Below, piece after piece: positions 36,063-43,906 of a stretch of DNA of 64,000 bases. The DNA comes from an uncultured Mediterraneibacter sp. (GTDB lineage Bacteria > Bacillota > Clostridia > Lachnospirales > Lachnospiraceae). Numbering within the stretch: the stretch's first letter is position 1; every line of letters begins with the position of its first letter. The notes under the pieces were generated by a model. That model searched no databases, was not told where the DNA came from, and worked only from the letters and a program-made list of their open reading frames with translations. The stretch spans positions 1 to 64,000 of the forward strand of contig NZ_CAKRDI010000016.1 in the NCBI RefSeq assembly GCF_934309415.1. The letters run 5' to 3'. A program made the translations under genes and the position numbers.

Positions 36063-36091
36063 TTGACAAAGCAGAATTCATTCGCTATAGT
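36063..36091 (+). promoter_or_regulatory. SigA-type promoter of the mntP riboswitch transcript
   Basis: TTGACA at 36063-36068, a 17-base spacer, and TATAGT at 36086-36091. Transcription would start near 36098, just before the structured leader. Confidence 0.75.
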
Positions 36092-36100
36092 ATACGAAGA

Positions 36101-36348
36101 TGTATCAAAAAGATACAAAAAATCTGAATCAATTCCGTGAGGGAGTAGTTCGCATGAAAATGTGATTTGTCAACATACCGGTGAGAAGTGAATATTTCAT
36201 TCACAATACGCTGTAAAAGCAGAATCACCTGGCAAATCTTAAAGAATGAGACTCATGTATGTTCATTGATGAAAAAATTCACTTGCCAGAATGTACGGCA
36301 AGTGTTCCTTTCGTTATACGAACATACGTGAGTCTCTTATTTTTTCAG
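36101..36348 (+). ncRNA. yybP-ykoY manganese riboswitch with terminator
   Basis: The leader upstream of mntP is highly structured. A first hairpin lies at 36101-36117; GGGAGTAG at 36141-36148 begins the candidate aptamer, which continues with TTGTCAACATACCGG and ACCTGGCAAATC. The expression platform is an obvious long stem, GAGACTCATGTATGTTC (36248-36264) with 36320-36336, ending in TTATTTTTTC. The yybP-ykoY class senses Mn2+ and typically precedes mntP. Assignment rests on gene context and partial motif agreement, not a covariance search. Confidence 0.75.
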
Positions 36349-36378
36349 ATTAAAAAACAAAGGAAAAGAGGAAAAAAT

Positions 36379-36960
36379 ATGGCACTATTTATTGAGTTGC
36401 TCCTGATGGGAGTAGGACTTGCAATGGATGCGTTTGCAGTATCCGTCTGTAAGGGACTGAGCATGAAGAAACTGAACAAAAAACAGGCTGTAGTAATCGG
36501 TCTGTATTTCGGAGGTTTTCAGGCATTGATGCCACTTGTCGGCTGGGTTCTCGGAAGTCAGTTCCAGCAGTATATCACAAATATTGACCACTGGATCGCA
36601 TTTGTCCTTCTTGGATTTATCGGTGGAAAGATGGTGATTGAAGCTGTGAAAGAATGGAATGAAGAAGATATCGTCGAAGTGAAAGATCAGCCACTGGATC
36701 ACAAGAATATGTTTATGCTTGCAATTGCAACAAGTATTGATGCACTTGCAGTCGGAATTACATTTGCATTTCTTGAGACACCAATTATTGAAGCTATCAC
36801 AATTATCGGGATTACAACAATGATTATATCCATCATTGGTGTTGTGGTCGGAAACTTCTTCGGCGGCAAATATAAACACAAAGCTGAATTAGTAGGAGGT
36901 GTGATCCTTATACTTCTCGGTCTGAAGATTCTGATTGAGCATCTCAGCGGAATGGCTTAA
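36379..36960 (+). CDS. mntP: Manganese efflux pump MntP
   Basis: A 193-residue, six-helix protein with the two MntP repeats: GVGLAMDAFAVSVCKGLSM near the N-terminus and the related ATSIDALAVGITFAFLE in the middle; the Asp in each is the expected metal ligand. It exports Mn2+ across the membrane. AGAGGAAA sets the start at ATG 36379; the frame open from 36259 lies in the riboswitch. Manganese should switch it on through the upstream riboswitch. Confidence 0.95.
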   Translation: MALFIELLLMGVGLAMDAFAVSVCKGLSMKKLNKKQAVVIGLYFGGFQALMPLVGWVLGSQFQQYITNIDHWIAFVLLGFIGGKMVIEAVKEWNEEDIVEVKDQPLDHKNMFMLAIATSIDALAVGITFAFLETPIIEAITIIGITTMIISIIGVVVGNFFGGKYKHKAELVGGVILILLGLKILIEHLSGMA

Positions 36961-37030
36961 TTAAAAGTAAATAATTAATAACAGCAGAATTTGTCTTTTG
37001 GGACAGACTTCAACAGGAAGGAAATAAATT

Positions 37031-38020
37031 ATGAATGAATTAGTTCAAAGTGTACCATTTGCAGTAGTACTTTTAGTTATAGGTTTTGTGTTTCTTGTAA
37101 AAGGCGCAGATGCTTTCGTGGAAGGATGCAGCAGCATTGCCAAAAGATATCATGTCCCTTCACTGATCATCGGAATGACAATTGTAGCAATGGGAACAAG
37201 TCTCCCGGAAACAGCCGTCAGTATTACGGCATCGGTCACTGGAAACAATGAGCTTGCAGTCAGTAATGCAGTTGGCTCAAATATCTTTAACCTGATGGTT
37301 GTGGTTGGTGTCTGTACACTTTTCACCTCTGTGGCAGTGCAGATGACTACACTGAAAAAAGATTTTCCAATCTCAGTTGCATGTGCAGTACTTCTCTTAA
37401 TTTTAGGAACAATCGGTATGACGTTGGGACATATTGACGGTATTATATTTATTGTTTTATTTGCATTGTTTATCATATATATGATCCGTTCAGCACAGAC
37501 ATCACGAAGTAAAAATGAGGATCTGAATGTAGAAGAAGCTGAGTATCTTCTGGAAGCAGAAGAAATTCAGGAAATGTCCGTCGGAAAAAGTCTGCTCTAT
37601 ATTATTCTTGGCGGCATTGCTATCGCATTTGGCAGTGACTGGGTTGTTGACGGATCCTGCACGATCGCAGCAACCATCGGAGTCAGCCAGACATTCATCG
37701 GACTGACCGTCGTTGCATTTGGAACAAGCCTTCCGGAGCTTGTCACTTCAGTAGTGGCAGCAAAGAAAGGTGAAGTAGATATGGCACTTGGAAATGTAAT
37801 TGGATCAAATATCTTTAACATTTTAATGGTACTTGGAATTGCAGGAGCGATTTCTCCGGTTGCATTCTTAATGGACAACCTCATTGATATTATCGTTTTA
37901 CTTGTGTTCAGTGTTCTTGTCTGGATCATGGCATGGACAAAGAAAGAACTTAACAAAAAAGAAGGACTCCTGATGTTGGTTCTTTATGCCGTTTACGTTG
38001 TGTATATTTGTATACGTTAG
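37031..38020 (+). CDS. CaCA-type calcium/sodium antiporter (YrbG family)
   Basis: A 329-residue protein with about ten helices and the two inverted alpha-repeats of the Ca2+:cation antiporter family: VAMGTSLPETAVSITAS...NAVGSNIFNLMVVVG and VAFGTSLPELVTSVVAA...NVIGSNIFNILMVLG. An acidic cytoplasmic loop (EEAEYLLEAEEIQEM) separates the halves. It begins 70 bases after mntP with no terminator seen between, so it may share the manganese-controlled transcript. Confidence 0.9.
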   Translation: MNELVQSVPFAVVLLVIGFVFLVKGADAFVEGCSSIAKRYHVPSLIIGMTIVAMGTSLPETAVSITASVTGNNELAVSNAVGSNIFNLMVVVGVCTLFTSVAVQMTTLKKDFPISVACAVLLLILGTIGMTLGHIDGIIFIVLFALFIIYMIRSAQTSRSKNEDLNVEEAEYLLEAEEIQEMSVGKSLLYIILGGIAIAFGSDWVVDGSCTIAATIGVSQTFIGLTVVAFGTSLPELVTSVVAAKKGEVDMALGNVIGSNIFNILMVLGIAGAISPVAFLMDNLIDIIVLLVFSVLVWIMAWTKKELNKKEGLLMLVLYAVYVVYICIR

Positions 38021-38108
38021 TACATCCGGCTTGAAATCATAGAATATACTCCTTGAAATTTGTGAGTATAATAGATGAAATAACTTCAAAAACTAGATGG
38101 ATGTAATA

Positions 38109-38183
38109 CTAGAGCGTGTCTTAAAAATGCTTTCTGCAAGATATATGCCACAATTTGTAGGGGATTTTGCAATAAAAATCCCC
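38109..38183. repeat. Dispersed repeat with CTAGAGCGTGTC core
   Basis: CTAGAGCGTGTC at 38109-38120 continues with TTAAAAATGCTTTCTGCAAG. A GGGGATTTT/AAAATCCCC hairpin follows at 38160-38183. Other copies of the core are at 42635-42646 and 48914-48925; the latter also shares TGAAAAATCATTCCTGCAA-type sequence. All lie just past gene ends. Confidence 0.6.
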
Positions 38184-38236
38184 ATCTTATACGCTTGTAT
38201 AAAACAGGGATCTTTCTACTCATTTCAGCTGCTTCT

Positions 38237-39034
38237 TTACAACTGCATATTTTCACTTTTCAATCTCACACAGGAAATACAGTATTTTACAGTCATGCAT
38301 AAGTAAATTGCACCCACCACAAGGATTGCAAACACTCCGGTATTAAAAAATAAATGGGCAATCATTGTCACAACTAATAATATTCCGATTAACTTTCCTG
38401 TGAATATGTAAGTACTGTAAGAACTTTGGTAAACTGCTTCTTTCTCTGCCTCATCACAGCTTTCCAGCCATTGTTTATGAAAATCTTTAGAAGTAACATC
38501 GCCTTTTTTCTCTGGATGTACTTTCTGAAGCAACTTTATATAACGTGCCTGAGCCATGCCACTGTAAAAGAAACAGATTAAAAACAGGACACATGCTGTA
38601 AGAAATTTTGTCAGTGAAGTCCTTCCATCATGAATATATTTCATAGAATATCCACTTCCCAAAAGAGCAATACAAAGTACCTGTGCCACTACATTGATGC
38701 ACTGTAAAATTGCTCCATATCTTTCTTCCTCATAATCCAATCGCTGAAATTCTTCATCCTCCGCATCGCCAATCCGATCACCGATATTTTTCAACTTTTT
38801 GAAACAGATCTCATATGCTGCAATTGAAACGATGGTTACTAACAGAAGCCCCGGAACCATAAGTCTCTGTGTCACTTCTGTCAGAATGCGCAGCAATCCG
38901 CCACCGAACTCTTCCCCCAGAACATTTTCATAAACTACAGAGCTTACGCCTCCTATAACTCCGCCGATCAGCATTGCCACTAACATCTTTATAACGGTTC
39001 TCTTCGTGTTCTTTGTCTTTGTATCACTCTTCAT
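38237..39034 (-). CDS. DUF3169 family membrane protein
   Basis: A 265-residue protein with six hydrophobic segments, starting with TVIKMLVAMLIGGVIGGVSSVVYENVLG and with an acidic cytoplasmic stretch (DAEDEEFQRLDYEEERYGAIL) typical of DUF3169. Its function is unknown; it is commonly coupled to a small XRE repressor. AAGGAGGAT lies before ATG 39034, inside the repressor's last codons; the genes overlap by 11 bases, indicating translational coupling. Confidence 0.8.
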   Translation of the reverse strand: MKSDTKTKNTKRTVIKMLVAMLIGGVIGGVSSVVYENVLGEEFGGGLLRILTEVTQRLMVPGLLLVTIVSIAAYEICFKKLKNIGDRIGDAEDEEFQRLDYEEERYGAILQCINVVAQVLCIALLGSGYSMKYIHDGRTSLTKFLTACVLFLICFFYSGMAQARYIKLLQKVHPEKKGDVTSKDFHKQWLESCDEAEKEAVYQSSYSTYIFTGKLIGILLVVTMIAHLFFNTGVFAILVVGAIYLCMTVKYCISCVRLKSENMQL

Positions 39035-39242
39035 CGCTTTCATCCTCCTTATACTCAAAGATATCCTCTACTGTAACCTGGCAGATCCTCGCAATTTTTA
39101 TTGCCAGTGTTACAGATGGTGAATAATCTCCCCGCTCGATCAGACTGATTGTCTGGCGGGAAACTCCTGCCCGTTTTCCAAGCTCAGTCTGATTGATTCC
39201 TAATTTTGATCTATATTCTTTTAATCTATTTAATAAAGGCAA
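39024..39242 (-). CDS. Small XRE-family repressor
   Basis: A 72-residue helix-turn-helix protein: RLKEYRSKLGINQTELGKRAGVSRQTISLIERGDYSPSV. The start is a TTG at 39240-39242, positioned after GAAGGAG; the longer frame to 39320 would run through its own promoter. It probably represses itself and the DUF3169 gene through two inverted repeats directly upstream. Confidence 0.85.
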   Translation of the reverse strand: MPLLNRLKEYRSKLGINQTELGKRAGVSRQTISLIERGDYSPSVTLAIKIARICQVTVEDIFEYKEDESDEE

Positions 39243-39266
39243 CTTATATTCTCCTTCTGTTTTGTT

Positions 39267-39320
39267 TTGACAACTTTTCTTGTCAATTATGATGATAGCA
39301 TTGACAACTTTGTTTGTCAA
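39267..39320 (-). promoter_or_regulatory. Promoter with two identical-type operators for the XRE repressor
   Basis: TTGACAA-N6-TTGTCAA occurs twice, at 39267-39286 and 39301-39320, 34 bases apart. On the minus strand -35 TTGACA (39320-39315), a 17-base spacer and -10 TATCAT (39297-39292) form a promoter. One operator overlaps the -35 and the other lies just downstream of the -10. Confidence 0.8.
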
Positions 39321-39874
39321 TTATTTTTTACTTTTCCCAAAATCAAAAAAGTAGAAGAACCAATACACTATGAAGCATTTTAACAAAAATAAAATTGATA
39401 TGCTCCCCTATAGAACTTTTATATTTCATTGTCCTATATGGTGGTACATATCAATTTCATCCATACACTTAATTTTCATCTTTTCCAGGGACTTCCATCC
39501 CCTTTTGATAATTTTCGTTTTTTATCAGAACATAAATATTTCCCAAATTACCTTTCTTTATTTCATATTTCTTACATTCTCTCCAAATACATACTCTTCA
39601 GCAAACGTGTTCCTGTAGCAGTACGAAAAACCCTATCACAAGTATTCTCAATTACCTTTTTAGAATATTCACTTTCGCCGGCATTAACCAAAAAATCCGC
39701 TTCCAGCAAGATCTGATAATCTATACCATCTACATTTGTATAAGTATGATGATCATTATTATTACTGCTTCAATATGCTCTATGAAGTAATGTCCGGCTA
39801 TCTCCGTGAATTTGAAGTTTCTCTTGTTCCTGGAAGCCTTACTGATTTACCATCCGGCACACAGGAACAGGGGA
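39321..39874. other. Low-information region with one gene remnant
   Basis: Between the XRE promoter and the HAD gene the only recognisable item is the HD-domain remnant at 39572-39769. The rest is AT-rich with no supported gene. Confidence 0.5.
39572..39769 (-). pseudogene. HD-domain phosphohydrolase, C-terminal remnant
   Basis: The minus strand encodes about 65 residues ending at TAA 39574-39572: DHHTYTNVDGIDYQILLEA, DFLVNAGE, and a TATGTRLLKSMYLERM end. This matches the last part of small HD-domain proteins (HHTYT...DGIDYQILVEADFLVN). An in-frame stop at 39770-39772 and loss of similarity mark the break, so the HD catalytic core is gone. Confidence 0.6.
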
Positions 39875-40678
39875 TTAGAAAAATAGTTTTTCCAGTGTCA
39901 CAAGTACTCCATCTTCTTCATTTGACGGGCACACATTTTTTGCTGCTTTCTTTACATCTTCTGATGCATTTCCCATTGCATAGCTGTGCCCGCAATACTG
40001 AAGCATCTCAATGTCATTTCCACCATCACCAAATGCAGCGCACTGCTCCGGTGAGATTTTCCAGCGCTCTACCAACCGCTTTAATCCGGATGCTTTATGA
40101 CATCCAGGAACAATTAAATCAATCGATCCATGTCCGCTCGTAGTCGGTGTCAATTTTCCTTTTAACTTCTCACAGAAAAGGTCATAATAGAAATATGTCT
40201 TTTCTTCTGGAACTGTCGGAGCGAATTTCAGAATTTGATCCTCTACCTGTTTAAAATCGTCCACCCATTTCAGACGATGATAATAAATATTTGTCAGATC
40301 AAAAAAATCCTGCGACACGGTTCCCCGCTGACAGTATGCACTTTCCACTCCACATAAAACATTTAAAACTTCCGGATATTCTCTGCATACATCAATTACA
40401 AAATCTACTGTTTCTTTTGGCATACTGGCTGTGAAGACCTGTTCTTTATGATCTTTCACAAAAGCGCCGTTCTCCGCCACAAAAGAAAGTTCATCATAAT
40501 ATCCCGGAAACAGATCTCTGAGCTGATAATACTGATTTCCGCTTGCTACAACGAAATTACAGCCTGCTGCATTCATCGCAGATAGAATCTTCTTAAATCT
40601 TGGGACATCATATGTATAATCTGAGTGGACAAATGTACCATCGATATCTACTGCGACTAATTTGATCTTATTCTCCAT
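39875..40678 (-). CDS. HAD-superfamily Cof-type phosphatase
   Basis: A 267-residue HAD IIB hydrolase: motif I VAVDIDGTFVHSD, motif II VASGN, and motif III/IV AAFGDGGNDIEMLQYCGHSYAMGNA. These enzymes remove phosphate from sugar phosphates, flavin or PLP precursors. GGAGGT precedes ATG 40678. A promoter lies at 40759-40787, and the gene is divergent from miaB. Confidence 0.9.
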   Translation of the reverse strand: MENKIKLVAVDIDGTFVHSDYTYDVPRFKKILSAMNAAGCNFVVASGNQYYQLRDLFPGYYDELSFVAENGAFVKDHKEQVFTASMPKETVDFVIDVCREYPEVLNVLCGVESAYCQRGTVSQDFFDLTNIYYHRLKWVDDFKQVEDQILKFAPTVPEEKTYFYYDLFCEKLKGKLTPTTSGHGSIDLIVPGCHKASGLKRLVERWKISPEQCAAFGDGGNDIEMLQYCGHSYAMGNASEDVKKAAKNVCPSNEEDGVLVTLEKLFF

Positions 40679-40758
40679 TTTCACTTACCTCCGGTTTTAT
40701 TGATCTTGGAATTAATATATTTTTGTTTTATCTTGTTTAAACATGTCGTTCAACTTTA

Positions 40759-40787
40759 TTTATACAGTACTTGTTCAGATATGTCAA
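40759..40787 (-). promoter_or_regulatory. Promoter of HAD phosphatase gene
   Basis: On the minus strand, TTGACA (40787-40782), a 17-base spacer and TATAAA (40764-40759). This gives a leader of about 75 bases. Confidence 0.7.
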
Positions 40788-40839
40788 GTTTTTTCACTAT
40801 CATTTCACTTTCTGTTTTCGTCTTGTGGATGAAAAAACA

Positions 40840-40868
40840 TTGAAAAACAATTCATTTTTCGATATAAT
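40840..40868 (+). promoter_or_regulatory. Promoter of miaB
   Basis: TTGAAA at 40840-40845, a 17-base spacer and a perfect TATAAT at 40863-40868. The miaB start follows about 38 bases later with GAAAGGGA as ribosome site. Confidence 0.75.
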
Positions 40869-40906
40869 TACATTTTGTATACATACATGAGAAAGGGAAT
40901 TATAAA

Positions 40907-42379
40907 ATGAGTGAAAATATAGAAAAAAACTCCCCAGTTATGGGGATAGATCTGGAAGACGTTGCTCCTCTGGAAGAGCCGGAACGTCAGTATTATTTTA
41001 TTGAAAAAGCGAAACATTTATATGAAGCGAAATGTTCGGAAGCAGGAAGACGACTGACCTTTTGCGTCACAACCTTTGGTTGTCAGATGAATGCCCGCGA
41101 CTCCGAAAAGCTGGTAGGAATTCTCGAAAAGATTGGTTATGTAGAAGAAACGGATGAAGAAAAGGCTGACTTTGTAATTTACAATACCTGTACTGTTCGT
41201 GAGAATGCTAACTTGAGAGTTTACGGACGCCTTGGACAGCTTGGAAGAATTAAGAAAAAGAATCCTCATATGATGATCGCATTATGTGGATGTATGATGC
41301 AGGAACCGGAAGTTGTTGAAAAATTAAAGAAAAGTTACCGTTTCGTAGATCTGATCTTCGGTACACATAACATTTATAAATTTGCCGAACTTCTTGCAAC
41401 TGCTATGCAGTCTGACCGTATGGTAATCGATATCTGGAAAGACACAGACAAAATCGTGGAAGATCTCCCGGTAGAGAGAAAATATTCTTTCAAGTCCGGT
41501 GTCAACATCATGTTCGGATGCAATAACTTCTGCAGTTATTGTATTGTGCCTTATGTGCGTGGCCGTGAAAGAAGCCGTGAACCAAAAGCGATTATCCGTG
41601 AAATCGAGCGTCTTGTAGCAGACGGCGTTGTAGAAGTAATGCTGCTTGGACAGAATGTTAACTCCTATGGAAAGAATCTGGAAAATCCGATTACATTTGC
41701 ACAGCTTTTACAGGAAATTGAGAAAATCGAAGGACTGGAACGTATTCGTTTCATGACTTCACATCCGAAAGATCTTTCCGATGAGCTGATTGAAGTAATG
41801 AGTAAATCAAAAAAGATCTGCAAACATCTGCATCTTCCGGTTCAGTCCGGAAGCAGCCGTATCCTGAAGAAAATGAACCGTCATTACGATAAGGAACATT
41901 ATCTTGAGCTGGCTGAAAAGATTAAAAAAGCTGTACCGGATATTTCTCTGACAACAGATATTATTGTCGGATTCCCTGGGGAAACAGAAGAAGATTTCCA
42001 GGAGACTCTGGATGTAGTCAGAAAAGTCCGTTATGACAGTGCATTTACATTTATTTACTCAAAACGTACGGGAACTCCTGCCGCTGTAATGGAAGAACAG
42101 GTTCCAGAAGATGTAGTAAAAGATCGTTTTGACCGTCTGCTGAAAGAAGTGCAGACAATTTCAGCAGAACGTTGTGCGTTACATGAAGGTACTGTTCAGA
42201 AAGTACTTGTCGAATGCAGAAATGAACACGATGGTTCTCTGATGACCGGAAGACTGAGTAATAATCTTCTTGTACACTTCCCGGGAAATGAAGATCTGAT
42301 TGGTAAGATCGTAGATGTAAAACTGGAAGAATGTAAAGGCTTCTATTATATGGGACAGAGAACTCAATCACTCCGCTGA
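40907..42379 (+). CDS. miaB: tRNA-2-methylthio-N6-dimethylallyladenosine synthase MiaB
   Basis: A 490-residue radical-SAM methylthiotransferase for A37 of tRNAs reading U-starting codons. The N-terminal auxiliary [4Fe-4S] cysteines are in TFGCQMNARDSEK, NTCTVRENA and LCGCMMQ; the radical-SAM triad is in FGCNNFCSYCIVPYVRGRERSREP. A TRAM domain ends the protein. The last codons (QSLR) and the stop come from a dispersed repeat that begins at 42364, so the natural C-terminus has been altered slightly. Confidence 0.97.
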   Translation: MSENIEKNSPVMGIDLEDVAPLEEPERQYYFIEKAKHLYEAKCSEAGRRLTFCVTTFGCQMNARDSEKLVGILEKIGYVEETDEEKADFVIYNTCTVRENANLRVYGRLGQLGRIKKKNPHMMIALCGCMMQEPEVVEKLKKSYRFVDLIFGTHNIYKFAELLATAMQSDRMVIDIWKDTDKIVEDLPVERKYSFKSGVNIMFGCNNFCSYCIVPYVRGRERSREPKAIIREIERLVADGVVEVMLLGQNVNSYGKNLENPITFAQLLQEIEKIEGLERIRFMTSHPKDLSDELIEVMSKSKKICKHLHLPVQSGSSRILKKMNRHYDKEHYLELAEKIKKAVPDISLTTDIIVGFPGETEEDFQETLDVVRKVRYDSAFTFIYSKRTGTPAAVMEEQVPEDVVKDRFDRLLKEVQTISAERCALHEGTVQKVLVECRNEHDGSLMTGRLSNNLLVHFPGNEDLIGKIVDVKLEECKGFYYMGQRTQSLR

Positions 42380-42487
42380 TTGGCATGGAGGATGCACGTT
42401 TTGTTCTGAATGTATCTCGCCCATCGCCGTAGGCGATTCTAAATGGCGAGATACGTTACTATTTGCAGGTTACCTGTGAACAGTAAC
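42364..42487. mobile_element. MITE-like element, left-truncated copy overlapping miaB end
   Basis: From TCAATCACTC at 42364 to CAGTAAC at 42487 the sequence follows the element at 10214-10356 closely, including GGATGCACGTTTTGTT, GTATCTCGCCCATCGCC and ACCTGTGAACAGTAAC. The leftmost ~20 bases, including the left terminal repeat, are missing. It overlaps the last codons and stop of miaB. Confidence 0.8.
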
Positions 42488-42532
42488 TGTCTGAAATAAA
42501 TTTTCACTGCTATAAAATCTGTGACTCAAAAA

Positions 42533-42573
42533 AGGATACAGAAATTTCCCTCAAAAAGGAATTTCTGTATCCT
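42533..42573 (+). terminator. Terminator of miaB
   Basis: AGGATACAGAAATT (42533-42546) pairs with 42560-42573, extended by TCC/GGA with one bulge, and is followed by CTTTTGTTT. The MITE-like copy separates it from the miaB stop. Confidence 0.8.
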
Positions 42574-42634
42574 CTTTTGTTTATTATAACTATGCGTTAC
42601 TGTCCACAGCATAGCCTCAAACAATATCGTATCT

Positions 42635-42646
42635 CTAGAGCGTGTC
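42635..42646. repeat. CTAGAGCGTGTC repeat core
   Basis: An exact copy of the 12-base core found at 38109 and 48914, five bases beyond the stop of the DUF4250 gene. Confidence 0.55.
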
Positions 42647-42650
42647 CCAT

Positions 42651-42833
42651 CTAAACGAACTGATTCTTCTGTTCATCATACTCATAATCGATCATTTCAA
42701 GCTTATCTGTCAGTTCTTTCTGATTCAGTTCCATCTCTTCACACATGGTATCTAATGACGGATAAAAATCTCTCAGTTTTGTATTGACCACACTTAAAAG
42801 CATGACCGGGTCTCCTGGTAATCCATTCAGCAT
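42651..42833 (-). CDS. DUF4250 family small protein
   Basis: A 60-residue protein of the DUF4250 type: LPGDPVMLLSVVNTKLRDFYPSLDTMCEEM, then ELTDKLEMIDYEYDEQKNQFV. The start at ATG 42833 fits the family, which begins with M-LP-DPVMLLS; the longer frame does not. Function unknown. GAGGAA within the end of the preceding DUF896 gene serves as ribosome site, so the two are translationally linked. Confidence 0.8.
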   Translation of the reverse strand: MLNGLPGDPVMLLSVVNTKLRDFYPSLDTMCEEMELNQKELTDKLEMIDYEYDEQKNQFV

Positions 42834-42837
42834 TTCT

Positions 42838-43071
42838 TTAATTTCCTCTTTTCTTAATGAATTTTGCGCCGTATTTCTCACCCAGATTGACAACAGAGCC
42901 ATCTTTCTGCTCAATATCAATATTATTCAGCTGGCTTCGCAGATTACGTCTGACTGATTCCATATATTCCTCACGCAATATCTTCTGCTCTTTACGCTCT
43001 GCATCTGTCAGACCTGTTGTTTTTGCTTTTTTGTATAATTCATTAATTCTGGTAATCTTCTGTTGATCCAT
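42838..43071 (-). CDS. DUF896 family protein (YnzC-like)
   Basis: A 77-residue, lysine-rich helical protein: KITRINELYKKAKTTGLTDAERKEQKILREEYMESVRRNLRSQL, the DUF896 signature. B. subtilis YnzC is linked to the SOS operon, but no function is established here. ATG 43071 follows an AAAGGAT site. It precedes the DUF4250 gene by 4 bases. Confidence 0.9.
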   Translation of the reverse strand: MDQQKITRINELYKKAKTTGLTDAERKEQKILREEYMESVRRNLRSQLNNIDIEQKDGSVVNLGEKYGAKFIKKRGN

Positions 43072-43216
43072 AATCATCTATCCTTTCAGATTTCTCTTCG
43101 TACTTTTTCGTTACTGTCTGCAAGTGTCCTGTAAACGGTAACTTTTTCTTTTCAACGCTGAGTATTATACACGATTCTGAGCCGTTCGTCCACTCCCCTG
43201 CAGAAAAATCTTGCCT

Positions 43217-43633
43217 TTAACTGGAATAATTCTCCAGAAAACCATACAGTTCTTCCGTACTTTCAACTGTCTTTCCCATCCGAATCTCCTTCTGCATTTC
43301 TGCCGGCAATTCTGAAAGTGCAATATCTGTCAGCTCATACATCGTCTTTCCGTCCTTTAAGTAAACCGCCACAAATCCATGTAATTCTTTCAAATAAAAT
43401 GTATCTGCTTCCGCCGCTTCCCCTTCTGCCGCAACACTGGCTGAATTTGAAATTCTATTTGTATTTCGATTCCCTTTCATACCTGTCCCAGTCTCACCCT
43501 GAGTCAGTTCCTGTGTGCGCTGCGTCATCTGCCGGTCCATCACATGCCGGTAACTGATCTCATACCCGGCAGCAACTGTTCCAAAAAGAACCAGAAATGC
43601 AAGAAAAAAGCCAATTTTGTATCTGAATTTCAT
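43217..43633 (-). CDS. BofC-like C-terminal domain protein, membrane-anchored
   Basis: A 138-residue protein with one N-terminal membrane helix (KIGFFLAFLVLFGTVAAGYE), a low-complexity polar spacer, and a domain (about 75-138) resembling the BofC C-terminal region: YLKELHGFVAVYLKDGKTMYELTDI, LPAEMQKEIRMGKTVES, LYGFLENYSS. AAGGAGTG precedes ATG 43633. It is likely exported and might be involved in sporulation signalling; that role is inferred from the domain only. Confidence 0.65.
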   Translation of the reverse strand: MKFRYKIGFFLAFLVLFGTVAAGYEISYRHVMDRQMTQRTQELTQGETGTGMKGNRNTNRISNSASVAAEGEAAEADTFYLKELHGFVAVYLKDGKTMYELTDIALSELPAEMQKEIRMGKTVESTEELYGFLENYSS

Positions 43634-43712
43634 CGGGATCACTCCTTTTTCTATTCAGTATTGGCTTTTTCCTCTTATTTATTCATTCTTTTCTTATAAA
43701 CCGCCCTATTTT

Positions 43713-43869
43713 AACCGAATCAAGTAAGTCCCCTGCTTCAATTGCGAAAAGCAATAAGCAGTGGGTGGGGACTTGCTTGTATCAGGAGGAGTGCAAGCTC
43801 CTTCTGATAAACTGCGGAGCAGTTATTCGGTTATGAGCAAGTAGCGAAGCGGATTGCGAATATCCGCTT
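43713..43869. repeat. Cloverleaf-like structured repeat
   Basis: AACCGAAT (43713-43720) and ATTCGGTT (43825-43832) enclose three hairpins: CAAGTAAGTCCCC with 43767-43779 plus an inner TTGC/GCAA stem; ATCAGGAGGAG with 43798-43808; and AACTGC with GCAGTT (43810-43824). A fifth hairpin, AAGCGGAT/ATCCGCTT, spans 43847-43869. Part of it recurs at 13039-13104. It has no tRNA features and could be a structured RNA or a mobile repeat. Confidence 0.65.
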
Positions 43870-43906
43870 GACAACAGATTGAAGTCAACTGTTTTTTATT
43901 CACCTC

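Noticed and set aside
39736..40143. Plus-strand frame reading CFNMLYEVMSGYLREFEVSLVPGSL, with protein-like character at its start
   Set aside because: It runs antisense into the HAD gene, has no ribosome site, and I could not place it in a family; it may be a remnant.
43713..43832. Possible tRNA from the cloverleaf-like fold
   Set aside because: Arms are too long, no anticodon or T-loop consensus, and no CCA-adjacent acceptor end.
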